From positions 1 through 64,000 of the forward strand of contig JANYGP010000019.1 of assembly GCA_025362315.1 (NCBI GenBank): 64,000 bases of DNA, given 5' to 3'. The DNA comes from Polaromonas sp. (GTDB taxonomy: Bacteria; Pseudomonadota; Gammaproteobacteria; Burkholderiales; Burkholderiaceae_C). Every line of letters starts with the position of its first letter. Within the stretch, counting starts at the first letter, position 1. Position numbers and translations under genes: made by a program. Shown one piece after another: positions 7,953-15,916 of the stretch. The notes under the pieces were generated by a model. It was not told the origin of the DNA. It was given only the letters and a program-made list of their open reading frames with translations, and made no database searches.

Positions 7953-10535
7953 TCATGGCGCCAGTCTGAGCTCATGCACCGTCCGGACCGGTCTCATTTG
8001 AAGCGGCCGGTATTCCACCTTCGCCCAAGCATTACTCATATCCCGATACCGGCTCGAAAGCACCAAGCCGCTTTGCCCCGTCTGGTAAATGAATTGCGAT
8101 TTTTCCAGATCAGCTAGATCAAACAAAGTGCGCATCGACGCAGCGTGGCGGTTGGCAAATGGCTGCTTTTCTTCATTGGCCCAGTACTGGCCGACGTTGA
8201 CGGTGTACGCGTCTCCGCCGGTGGGTGTGCGCACATCGAAAAATCTGGCCAGCAGCGGCACATTGCCGAATGGTTTGTGGGCTGACAAGGCGTTGTGTGC
8301 CCTGCCCCATGACCATTTGGCAGCGTCCAGTCCGTGGTCGTTTTGCAGGCGGTTGAGTGCTCTTTCCAGTGCTGCGCTGGACTGGGCTGCGCAGCTGCCG
8401 GCGCACCAGTGGGTGTCGTTGCGCGCCATGATGCCCTCAATTGCAGAGCGGAAGTTGCGTTTGCCATACAGGGATTTGAAGGTGGCCTGGCCCAGCTTGC
8501 CGCCCACAATGCCGCGCGTCAGCTCGTCAGCCCATGCGGCAAATACGAGCGGTGCGGCGGTGTCTTCCTGCATCACACCGTCAAAGTTTTGCATCGCGGA
8601 TTTGACCGACGGCGCGGCAGCGTGGGTGCTGGTCTGAAGGGCTGTTTGCAAATACGGCAGCAACACGCGGGCCGCAAGTGAGAGCTGGTCAGCCTGGATG
8701 TTTTGAATGCTGGACATGTCGTGCAGCGGCCTGGCCGTGAGCAGTTGCTCAATGCGGTCAAACCGGTAGGGCACGGCCCAGTCCTGGCTGACAAACAGCG
8801 GATAGCCAGGCGGCGTGATACGCTGATTGGCTGTGGCCAAAAAGCCTTTGGCTTGAATCGCGGCATGGTCTGTTTGCGGGTTTTGCGCATCGGGTGCCCA
8901 GCCTGCCCAGTCGTATCTGGCGTCCCAGCCAGGTGCCGGGGCAATGCCCAAAATATCGTTTTCTGGCTTTCTTAGTGGCAGCTTGCCCACGGCCTTGAAT
9001 GCCGTGCGTCCGGCAGTGTCTGCCACCACCAGGTTTTGCATGGGCGAGTGGTAGCTGCTGTAAGCACTGAGCAATTCGCCAACCGACTGGGCCGAGTTGC
9101 TGCGCAGGCCAGCTACCACGGACAGGTTGTCAGCGTCTAGCGCAGCCCAGCGCAGGGCCAGCACATAGTTGCGGGTGTCCAGCAAATCCGCATGAGACTT
9201 TTGCGCGTCGCTGAGCACAGGGCCGTGGCGGCTTTCACGCACGGTGAAAGCCACATCTGCCTGGCCTTTGACCTTGATGACTTCGCTGCGGGTTTTAAAG
9301 TCAGCCCATGCGGGCGCAGCGCCAGGACCCGGGATGCGGTACTGCGCCGGGTTGGCTGGGTTGATTTGCTCCAGGTACAAGTCCTGCACGTCGGGGCCCG
9401 TGTTGGTCACGCCCCAGGCAACATTGTCAGTGCGGCCCAGCACCACATACGGCAGGCCCGGCAGCGTGGCGCCAATGGCATTGATGGCGGGTGTCACAGC
9501 GGAGGTGTTGGCGCCGTCTGCAGCTTTGCCCTGCGGCGCCTCAATGTGCGCAAAATACCAGATTGCAGGCGCTGACAGGCCCAGATGCGGGTCATTGGCC
9601 AGCAACGGCTTTCCGCTTGCCGAGCGGCTGCCGGCGACCACCCAGTTGTTTGACCCCTTGCCATCCACAGTGCCCAGGCTGCTGGCCCAATCAGTAATGC
9701 TGGTGCCCAGTGCGGCAGCAGAATATGCATCATTTATGCCTGAAGCCCACATATTACGGGCGCTAGCAGCTCCTGTTTTAGTAGCGTTTACTGGCGTGGT
9801 GTTGTACACGCCCAGCCCGGCGTACAGCTTGGCAAAGTCAACATTTGTCACTGGCGCTTCGCCCGGGTATGGGGTAAAGAGCTGCCACAGCTGCGCGGTA
9901 GTCAGCGTTTTGGCAGCGGCGAGGCGTGCAAATTCATTTCCCCAGTTGCCACCCAGATCCAGCGCCATCATCAACGCCCAGCCCATGCTGTCTTGCGGTG
10001 TCCATGCCTTGCCAGACTGACCACCTGGCTTGACACGCAAGATGTGAAATTCAGGTGATAAGGCCTGGCCAGAGTGCGCATAAAAAGCATTGATGCCGTT
10101 GCTGTAAGCCTTCATGGACTCGCGCGCATCAAGCGGCAGCGCCTGCCACTGGCGCTCAGCCGACTGCATGATGCCCAATGTGCGCAGCAGTTTGTCAGTT
10201 TCCAGCGTGGCCGCACCAAAAGCTTCAGACAGCTCGCCATGCATGACCCGGCGATTGAATTCAAGTTGCCAGCCGCGCTCTTGTGCATGCACGTAGCCAA
10301 TGGCAAACCAGGCGTCGTGCGGGTTTTGAGCCTTGATGTGGGTCACGTCAGCCGCGTCCCTTGTCACAGTCACAGCAGCTTTTAAACCGGCCGCTTTCAG
10401 CTCGCCATCAAGCGCTGGCATGGCGCGGGCTGCATACACACCCATGGCTGCAGCCAGCACCAGCAGCAAGGCGGCAAGGACCATGCCCAATCGCTTGAAC
10501 CACAAAAATTTGCGGGGGCTGACTATACGCAGCAT
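7953..10535 (-). CDS. Penicillin-acylase family (Ntn-hydrolase) protein
   Basis: This protein of about 860 residues cleaves amide bonds as an N-terminal-nucleophile hydrolase. The family is made as one chain and self-cleaves before a serine. The signature GSNNWVVAGSRSASGKPLLA is present, with the serine of GSNNW as the expected nucleophile about a third of the way in. LANDPHLGL and the downstream NVAWGVTNTGPDVQD also fit. A hydrophobic N-terminal segment (LAALLLVLAAAMGVYAA) exports or anchors it. I prefer the ATG at 10535 to an upstream TTG, because GGAG sits six bases before it. The spacer just before the cleavage serine is encoded by a dispersed repeat copy. An IS1-like element lies 22 bases upstream of the start. 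Substrate unknown; penicillin, homoserine lactones or aculeacin are family examples. Confidence 0.9.
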   Translation of the reverse strand: MLRIVSPRKFLWFKRLGMVLAALLLVLAAAMGVYAARAMPALDGELKAAGLKAAVTVTRDAADVTHIKAQNPHDAWFAIGYVHAQERGWQLEFNRRVMHGELSEAFGAATLETDKLLRTLGIMQSAERQWQALPLDARESMKAYSNGINAFYAHSGQALSPEFHILRVKPGGQSGKAWTPQDSMGWALMMALDLGGNWGNEFARLAAAKTLTTAQLWQLFTPYPGEAPVTNVDFAKLYAGLGVYNTTPVNATKTGAASARNMWASGINDAYSAAALGTSITDWASSLGTVDGKGSNNWVVAGSRSASGKPLLANDPHLGLSAPAIWYFAHIEAPQGKAADGANTSAVTPAINAIGATLPGLPYVVLGRTDNVAWGVTNTGPDVQDLYLEQINPANPAQYRIPGPGAAPAWADFKTRSEVIKVKGQADVAFTVRESRHGPVLSDAQKSHADLLDTRNYVLALRWAALDADNLSVVAGLRSNSAQSVGELLSAYSSYHSPMQNLVVADTAGRTAFKAVGKLPLRKPENDILGIAPAPGWDARYDWAGWAPDAQNPQTDHAAIQAKGFLATANQRITPPGYPLFVSQDWAVPYRFDRIEQLLTARPLHDMSSIQNIQADQLSLAARVLLPYLQTALQTSTHAAAPSVKSAMQNFDGVMQEDTAAPLVFAAWADELTRGIVGGKLGQATFKSLYGKRNFRSAIEGIMARNDTHWCAGSCAAQSSAALERALNRLQNDHGLDAAKWSWGRAHNALSAHKPFGNVPLLARFFDVRTPTGGDAYTVNVGQYWANEEKQPFANRHAASMRTLFDLADLEKSQFIYQTGQSGLVLSSRYRDMSNAWAKVEYRPLQMRPVRTVHELRLAP
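9738..9785 (-). repeat. Dispersed 48-bp repeat, copy b, inside the acylase gene
   Basis: Read on the minus strand it matches the family from GCTACTAAAACAGGAGCTGC through TAGCGCCCGTAAT to GGGCTTCAGGC. It is translated in frame as ATKTGAASARNMWASG. Confidence 0.85.
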
Positions 10536-10557
10536 AAAAAACTCCAAAAATTAACGC

Positions 10558-10565
10558 TGAAATTT
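10558..10565. repeat. Target-site duplication, left copy
   Basis: TGAAATTT directly flanks the left inverted repeat and is repeated at 12849-12856. Eight bases is a normal duplication length for the IS1 family. Confidence 0.9.
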
Positions 10566-10586
10566 GGTAGTGTCTCAGTTTGAAAT
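10566..10586 (+). repeat. Left terminal inverted repeat of the IS1-family element
   Basis: Starts GGTAGTGTCTCAG and is a perfect 21-base inverted copy of 12828-12848. The GGT start is typical of IS1-family ends. Confidence 0.9.
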
Positions 10587-11450
10587 GCGCGGTTTGTAAG
10601 CACCGCGCTTTTTTGCAACAGGCTCAGGTATCAATGCGGCAATCTCTTCGATGCTCCAAATATGGTCACTCAAACCCGCTTCCATTGCTGGCGTGACCCT
10701 CAAAGTTTTATGAATTCGCGCAAAGTTGTAGTGCATGAAGTGCAGCGCTACAGCGTACTCTAGATTTTCAACTTTCTTTGAGAAAGCGTTGGTTAACCGG
10801 GTAAAACGCCGCATCCCCATGCGCATTGTCAAATTCTGACGCTCTACAAAACTTGTTGAAATGTTTGCCATGTCAGGTTTGCCAAAGATTACGCGCTTGT
10901 CAGCCCCGCTAAATTCAGACGGACTGTATCGACGTTGGTCTGTGTTGCTTGCTGGGCCGTAATGCTTCACCAGCATTGCGTAGTCCACATTCGCACCAAA
11001 AGCGCCTTCTACAGACTCTAGGTAAGGTTTGTGGCCGTCTGTGGACAGTTGAACTCGGTTATTCAAACGCTCTGCTAGATCATCAATAAATACCTTTGCG
11101 TAGCCAGCATCACGCTTGCCCACCATGTACGAAACAATGAGCTTTGAATCCGCATCAATGCCCGTCCAGGTGTACACGTCACCAAAGCCCAAAACACCCT
11201 TGTTTTCTGGCGCTACGTTTTTCTCTTTTGAGCTGCAAAACGCCCAAATTTCATCACACTGAATGCGCTTGCTTTTGATGCCCCGAACATGGACATCATG
11301 GTGGAACGCGCATGCAGCACCAGCGTCCTCCAGCAGCTTGGTCACGGTGTTTATTGAACATCCCACAATCCGCTCGATTGACCGCATCGAATTGCCCTCA
11401 ACCAGCAACAGAATGATCTGGGCTTTTTTCTCGATTGGCATGTTGTTCAT
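10575..11450 (-). CDS. IS1-family transposase, single ORF
   Basis: This 291-residue transposase catalyses movement of the surrounding element. The N-terminal third is a helix-turn-helix region (IEKKAQIILLLVEGNSMRSI and SINTVTKLLEDAG). The catalytic part contains the candidate DDE residues in RIQCDEIWAF, LSTDGHKPYLES and FVERQNLTMRMGMRRF, the arrangement of IS1-family DDE enzymes. It is one uninterrupted frame, unlike classical IS1, which needs a frameshift between InsA and InsB. The start ATG is preceded by AAGGGT at a good distance. The coding end reaches into the left inverted repeat. It appears intact. Confidence 0.93.
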   Translation of the reverse strand: MNNMPIEKKAQIILLLVEGNSMRSIERIVGCSINTVTKLLEDAGAACAFHHDVHVRGIKSKRIQCDEIWAFCSSKEKNVAPENKGVLGFGDVYTWTGIDADSKLIVSYMVGKRDAGYAKVFIDDLAERLNNRVQLSTDGHKPYLESVEGAFGANVDYAMLVKHYGPASNTDQRRYSPSEFSGADKRVIFGKPDMANISTSFVERQNLTMRMGMRRFTRLTNAFSKKVENLEYAVALHFMHYNFARIHKTLRVTPAMEAGLSDHIWSIEEIAALIPEPVAKKRGAYKPRISN

Positions 11451-11547
11451 TTTTACCCTTAAGCATTTGTGTACGTTTGAATTATAGCTTGCTTTTTATA
11501 AAAATGCAAGTAACATACATACTTAATTAACTTTAAATGGGTTTAGC

Positions 11548-12576
11548 ATGGAAGAAGTAACTGGTAAGGCCAAAGGTGGTGTCGAAAAAAATGCACTAAT
11601 GACTGTTCAAGAGCGGAAAAATTTGTCTTTGAAGATGGTTGCCGCGAAAAAAGCTAAAGCACAGCTACCAAAAACTATTTGTGGTACGGACGACAAAAAG
11701 TTAGTTTTTGGGGACATTGAAATTCAATGCTATGTCATAGAGGGAGAGATGCGGGTTTTGACACTAAGAACGTTGCAATCAGGCATTGGAATGTCTGAAG
11801 GTGGAGGAAAAGGGGGTGCGCGCAAAATACCAGCTTTGATGGCTAGATTAAAGGAAAAAGGTATTGGAATCATGGACTTAGATGTGCGCGCAAATAATCC
11901 AATTCAGTTCATATCTCCTTCTGGAGCAATAGCTGATGGCTATGACGCACGAATTCTGCCGGACATTTGCGCGGTACTAATTGAAGCTGATCGGAAAAGA
12001 ATCCTCGACAAACGCTATAAACCTATTGCAGACCGTGCAGCCGTTTTACAGCATGGATTTGCAACGATGGGAATCATTTGGCTCGTCGATAAAGTAACTG
12101 GTTATGAGGATGTCAAAAAGGCGGACGACTTCAGCAGACTGATTGAGGCTTTTGTCGGTAAAGAAATGCGACCATACATTTCCAAATTTCCACCCAAGTA
12201 CTACGAGTTGATTTGCAGACTTAGAGGAATTGCATACGACCCAAATTCCGTAAAAAGACCATCCTATTTTGGACATCTTACAAACAGAATTACTTACTTT
12301 AGACTTGCTCCTGGTGTCTGGCGGGAACTAAAAGGGATGGCAAAAAAAGAAACGAAAGTTAGCCGTCCGCATTTGCATAGATATTTGACTTACGATGTTG
12401 GTGATCCAAGACTAAAAGAAATTATTGATGCTGACATCACGCTCATGACTTTATGCGTAAACACAAATAAATCATGGAATGATTTCATTTATATGCTTAA
12501 CAGTGTTTTGCCTGAATTTAATCAAACATTGCAACTACCGTTCAATGATGAAAATGACACCGGAATTGGAATTTAA
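11548..12576 (+). CDS. P63C-domain passenger protein of the IS element
   Basis: This 342-residue protein begins with a lysine-rich segment. It has a central region (DARILPDICAVLIEADRK, QHGFATMGIIWLVDKVTGY) and the P63C domain near the C-terminus. That domain includes FPPKYYELICRLRGIAYDP, VKRPSYFGHLTNRITYFRL and RPHLHRYLTYDVGDPRLKE. P63C proteins occur in phages, plasmids and mobile elements; their role is not established. The gene lies inside the inverted repeats and runs opposite to the transposase, with its own promoter region at 11451-11547. Its base composition is AT-rich compared with neighbours. It could help the element persist or act on host DNA, but no function can be read from the sequence. 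Confidence 0.88.
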   Translation: MEEVTGKAKGGVEKNALMTVQERKNLSLKMVAAKKAKAQLPKTICGTDDKKLVFGDIEIQCYVIEGEMRVLTLRTLQSGIGMSEGGGKGGARKIPALMARLKEKGIGIMDLDVRANNPIQFISPSGAIADGYDARILPDICAVLIEADRKRILDKRYKPIADRAAVLQHGFATMGIIWLVDKVTGYEDVKKADDFSRLIEAFVGKEMRPYISKFPPKYYELICRLRGIAYDPNSVKRPSYFGHLTNRITYFRLAPGVWRELKGMAKKETKVSRPHLHRYLTYDVGDPRLKEIIDADITLMTLCVNTNKSWNDFIYMLNSVLPEFNQTLQLPFNDENDTGIGI

Positions 12577-12788
12577 CCCCACCGCGCTGCTGCTGCCTTT
12601 TTAGCAATCTCTGCGCGTTGCTCAGAGGTCAGCTTTGTAGCTCGTACAACGCCGCCAATCAAACCGCCAAGCCGCCCAGAATCTTGGGCGGCTTTTTTCT
12701 TTGGGTCAACTACTGGCCGCTCTGTCGCCTCCCCAGTAGCTTGCTGCACAATAGAAAAAGCAGCCTGATTGATGTCTTTGCGTTTCAT
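12573..12788 (-). CDS. Small basic AAARWG-type protein, IS passenger
   Basis: This 71-residue lysine- and alanine-rich protein ends SEQRAEIAKKAAAARWG after SGRLGGLIGGVVRA. The pattern GRLGGLxGGxxRAxKL..E.R.EIAKKAA.ARW recurs in short proteins of mobile DNA and is often called RNA-binding or histone-like without proof. The start at MKRKD is preferred over MLEGMKRKD; the true start is uncertain. Its stop overlaps that of the P63C gene within a TTAA shared by both strands. The coding region also contains the plus-strand terminator of the P63C gene. Confidence 0.7.
   Translation of the reverse strand: MKRKDINQAAFSIVQQATGEATERPVVDPKKKAAQDSGRLGGLIGGVVRATKLTSEQRAEIAKKAAAARWG
12669..12698 (+). terminator. 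Terminator of the P63C gene inside the opposing small gene
   Basis: AAGCCGCCCA at 12669-12678 pairs perfectly with TGGGCGGCTT at 12685-12694, followed by T residues to 12698. It is oriented to end plus-strand transcription from the P63C gene. Confidence 0.85.
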
Positions 12789-12827
12789 ACCCTCAAGCAT
12801 AGCAAATTAAGGCGATTTTAAAGCTTG

Positions 12828-12848
12828 ATTTCAAACTGAGACACTACC
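12828..12848 (-). repeat. Right terminal inverted repeat of the IS1-family element
   Basis: Ends GAGACACTACC, a perfect inverted copy of the left end at 10566-10586. Confidence 0.9.
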
Positions 12849-12856
12849 TGAAATTT
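12849..12856. repeat. Target-site duplication, right copy
   Basis: TGAAATTT immediately after the right inverted repeat, matching 10558-10565. Confidence 0.9.
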
Positions 12857-13012
12857 GTATCAATTGACTGGTGTTGACTCGTGGTAACGCGTGTTGACTG
12901 TACGCGACGGCTGGGAGCTGGCGGCAGCTGCTTGCATCACTGTGCAACATGGTGGTGGCAAGGTTATCTGCGGCATTGGGTACTCTACACTTGGGAAAAA
13001 TCGAATCTACAG

Positions 13013-14944
13013 ATGTACAGGCTCCTGCTTTCCAGAACCTTTTTATTTCAGCTGGGCTGGCTGGCAGCTGGTTTTTGGGCGCTTTTTACCAGCATATCGG
13101 TTCATGCACAAATCCAGCGCTCCATCGTCAACCCAAGTTTTGAGCAGGCATTTACCGGGCCCCGGGCCGCTGGGCTGAACCAGTTTTTCACGCTGGTTCC
13201 TGGTCAGTGGATTGCACTTGACGCAGGCGAGCTACCAGGCTGGGAAACCACCCACCCGATTGTTGCCTTGGGTTGCCCCAATGGCAGCTTCAGTTATACG
13301 CCGCAATACAACTGCACACCTATTGAGTTGTGGGCCAACAGCTTTCTTGGCGTGACGCCAGCCAACGGGATTGTGCTGGCTGAACTCAATGCATACACGT
13401 CGTCCAAATTGTTCCAGAATATTTGCATGAACACTGGCGAGACATTTGCGTTTAACTTTGCGCACCGGGGGCGCGCTGGCGCTGACCGGGCCCAATTTCA
13501 GATCGGCGCGGCCAACGCCATCGTGCTGGACGTCACCACCAACACAACAGGCACCGGCGTCATCAACCCAGGAGGCAGCGCAACGGGCAGCAGCGCCACC
13601 AGCATTGCAGGGGGCTGGACACGCTATGCAGGCAGCTACGCCTACCTGGGCGCATCGGGCATTCAGCCACTGGGATTTTCGGCCATCAGCACAGCCAATG
13701 GCAATCTGGGTATTGGCAACCTGCTGGACGACATCAACATATCGCTCAAACCTTATGTTGAATTTATCGGCGCTGCGGGCAGCTCAACCGAAGGCAATGC
13801 CTACACACCGCCGCGCATCAAGATTGCTGGCACTGTGCCAGTGGGCGGGCTGACACTTGGTCTGGCCGTGGCAGGCTCAGCTGCTTTTGGAGCCAGATAC
13901 GACTACGGCGGCACCACCACCCTGGCGGTGGTAACGGGCTCAGCCAGCAGTGTCACGTTGCTGGTGCCTGCAGGCAACTACAGCGATGCCAGCGCCAACA
14001 ACGTGTTCAATGTGCCCATCAGGATCATTGACAACGCAATTGTGGAAGACAACCAGAGCGTTGTGCTGACCATGCCCGCCAACCTGCCCGGCAGCCCGTT
14101 TGTCAATGCCAACGTCACCACCTGCGGCGGTGTTGTCAACCCGGTGTACACGCATACCGTGGTTGACAACGACATCGACCTTCAGACCACCAAATCCAGC
14201 ATCCCGGCCGGTGCCGTGGCATTTGGCAGCACCCTCACTTACACCGTGACTTTTGCCAATGTCACGCCATTGATACTGACAATTGCGCCACTCAATGCTC
14301 ACGATGCCAACACAGTCACCATCAGCGATCTTCAGCCTGCCGGCGTTATTTTCAGTGCATGGACTTGCTCGGCAGCTGGCACTGCTTGCCCTGCAGCAAG
14401 CGGCAGTGGATCTGTTGTGCAAGCGGCTGTGTTGCCTGTGAGCTCGACGCTCACTTATGTCGTCACTGCAGTGGTCGCCAGCCAGGCCTATTGCAGCGCG
14501 GTGCTGACCAACACAAGCACTGTTGCCAGCATTGCCACCAGCCCGGCAGGTGCAACTCTGGCAGAAGCAAACAGTGTGGCGGGCAATGCGGGATATGTGT
14601 TTAAACCCAACCTGGCCACTGCAGGCAACGCCATCTTGCCGTGTGCCAATTTGAACATTGCCAAAACAAACAACGTCAACACATTGACGGCCGGTCAGAC
14701 CACGGTCTACACCATCGTGGCCACCAATGGTGGGCCATCAGCTGCCAACAATGCGGTATTCAAAGACCCAATTGCACCGGGTCTGGTGTGTACCGCGGTG
14801 GCCTGTACAGCAGCCAGCGGCACTGCAGTGTGCCCGGCGCCGCCCAATGTGACGCTGGGCTTGCTGCAAGGCAGCGGGATTTTGCTGGATACGTTTCCTG
14901 CCAACTCCAGTCTGACATTTCAAGTGACCTGTGGGGTGCTTTAA
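13013..14944 (+). CDS. Secreted DUF11 / Calx-beta-like surface protein
   Basis: This is about 643 residues. A signal peptide (LGWLAAGFWALFTSISVHAQ) fixes the likely start at the ATG at 13013; the frame stays open upstream to 12881, but that part is not protein-like. The first third is a conserved-looking module (IVNPSFEQAFTGP, FNFAHRGRAGAD). A Calx-beta-like section comes around residues 240-380 (GSSTEGNAYTPPRIKI, NAIVEDNQSVVLTMP). Two DUF11 repeats follow (LQTTKSSIPAGAVAFGSTLT and LNIAKTNNVNTLTAGQTT). Such repeats build adhesin-like surface proteins. There is no visible C-terminal anchor. The gene starts 157 bases after the IS element's flanking duplication, which may affect its promoter. 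Confidence 0.8.
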   Translation: MYRLLLSRTFLFQLGWLAAGFWALFTSISVHAQIQRSIVNPSFEQAFTGPRAAGLNQFFTLVPGQWIALDAGELPGWETTHPIVALGCPNGSFSYTPQYNCTPIELWANSFLGVTPANGIVLAELNAYTSSKLFQNICMNTGETFAFNFAHRGRAGADRAQFQIGAANAIVLDVTTNTTGTGVINPGGSATGSSATSIAGGWTRYAGSYAYLGASGIQPLGFSAISTANGNLGIGNLLDDINISLKPYVEFIGAAGSSTEGNAYTPPRIKIAGTVPVGGLTLGLAVAGSAAFGARYDYGGTTTLAVVTGSASSVTLLVPAGNYSDASANNVFNVPIRIIDNAIVEDNQSVVLTMPANLPGSPFVNANVTTCGGVVNPVYTHTVVDNDIDLQTTKSSIPAGAVAFGSTLTYTVTFANVTPLILTIAPLNAHDANTVTISDLQPAGVIFSAWTCSAAGTACPAASGSGSVVQAAVLPVSSTLTYVVTAVVASQAYCSAVLTNTSTVASIATSPAGATLAEANSVAGNAGYVFKPNLATAGNAILPCANLNIAKTNNVNTLTAGQTTVYTIVATNGGPSAANNAVFKDPIAPGLVCTAVACTAASGTAVCPAPPNVTLGLLQGSGILLDTFPANSSLTFQVTCGVL

Positions 14945-14968
14945 AAACCGCCCGCCTGTTGTGCAGAC

Positions 14969-15879
14969 TTATTCTCCAAACCTGAAACTGATGGTCGGCA
15001 CCGTGAAGTCTTCAAACGGCGCGCCGAGCGCAATTTCTCCTGGTACAAGCAGCACACATTCCTGCCGCCGCAAGGCCACGATGGCGTCGCTGCCTGCAAA
15101 GCGTATCCTGGTGCCAAAGCTGCTGACATCTTCGAGGTAAAACTTGCCGGCCCGCCAGCTGATCTTGCCGTGAATCCGGGACACACGCGGGTCGTTCACG
15201 ACAAACTGCGTTTCTGTCTCGCGGCCAATGTGGATGGGCAACTGGGCAGAGGTGAATGTGGCTTCATTGTCCAGCCACGACAGCGTGATGGACCCTCCAA
15301 GCGGCACGCTTTTTACAAAAGGTGAAGGGGTCAACCCCGCGGGTTCGGTAAAAAAATCAGACAGCACTTCGCTTTGCCATTCCACGCGGTACACCATGCA
15401 GGCTTCCTGCCGGCCCCGGATTTCCATGGCCCCCAGGGCGCGAAAACGAACTGGCGTGTTGGGCGGCAACTCGTCAATGACTGCTTCAGTTGCCAGAATC
15501 TGCCCCGGGCCCGACAGGTCTGACAAACGCGAAGCCACGTTGACTGCATCGCCAAAATAATCTGCCGCCTGCTCAATGACCTCGCCCCGTGCCGTACCAA
15601 CTTGCAAGTGCATCTTCAGCTTGTCCGGCCAGCTCTTGATGCGTTCAGCATGGATGCGCTGCAGGTCAATGGCAGCGTTGACTGCATACTGGTTCTGGGC
15701 AAATATCATCAGGACGCCATCCCCCAGATTTTGACCACGTGCCCATGATGCGCCGTGCAAACTTGCCCCATCCAGCGGGTCAACCGGGTGATGGCCTGTG
15801 TGGCTTTGGCATTGCCCAGCGCCTCATACACCCCAGTGCTGCCCGTCAGGTCTGCGAAAACGACGGTGACATTTGCCAT
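14969..15879 (-). pseudogene. Class III nucleotidyl cyclase - FHA protein, frameshifted
   Basis: A cyclase domain followed by a forkhead-associated domain, split over two frames. The ATG at 15879 opens a frame reading VVFADLTGSTGVYEALGN and GHVVK, then stops making sense near 15730. The second frame takes over with NLGDGVLMIFA, DYFGDAVNVASRLSDLSGPG and a C-terminal FHA domain (LPIHIGRETETQFVVNDPRV, SRIHGKISW, SSFGTRI). Adding one A to the AAAA run at 15729-15732 (minus strand) would restore V-K-N-L-G-D-G. The domain pair would bind phosphothreonine partners and make a cyclic nucleotide. It is either a real 1-base loss or a homopolymer sequencing error. Confidence 0.8.
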
Positions 15880-15916
15880 GGCTTCGGTCAGATTGTTGTA
15901 ACGGTGAAAATTCGTT

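Larger units (their letters stand above)
10566..12848. mobile_element. IS1-family element with two passenger genes
   Basis: This unit of 2283 bases is bounded by 21-bp perfect inverted repeats beginning GGTAGTGTCTCAG (10566-10586 and 12828-12848) and flanked by an 8-bp duplication TGAAATTT. Inside are a single-ORF IS1-family transposase on the minus strand, a P63C-domain gene on the plus strand and a small minus-strand gene ending AAAARWG. Both passengers lie between the transposase and the right end, so they belong to the mobile unit. The P63C gene is clearly AT-richer than the chromosome, which supports transfer. The perfect ends and duplication indicate a recent, probably intact insertion. 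Confidence 0.92.

Noticed and set aside
8089-10020. Several long plus-strand frames opposite the acylase
   Set aside because: GC-rich shadow frames without ribosome sites or family motifs; the acylase frame explains the region.
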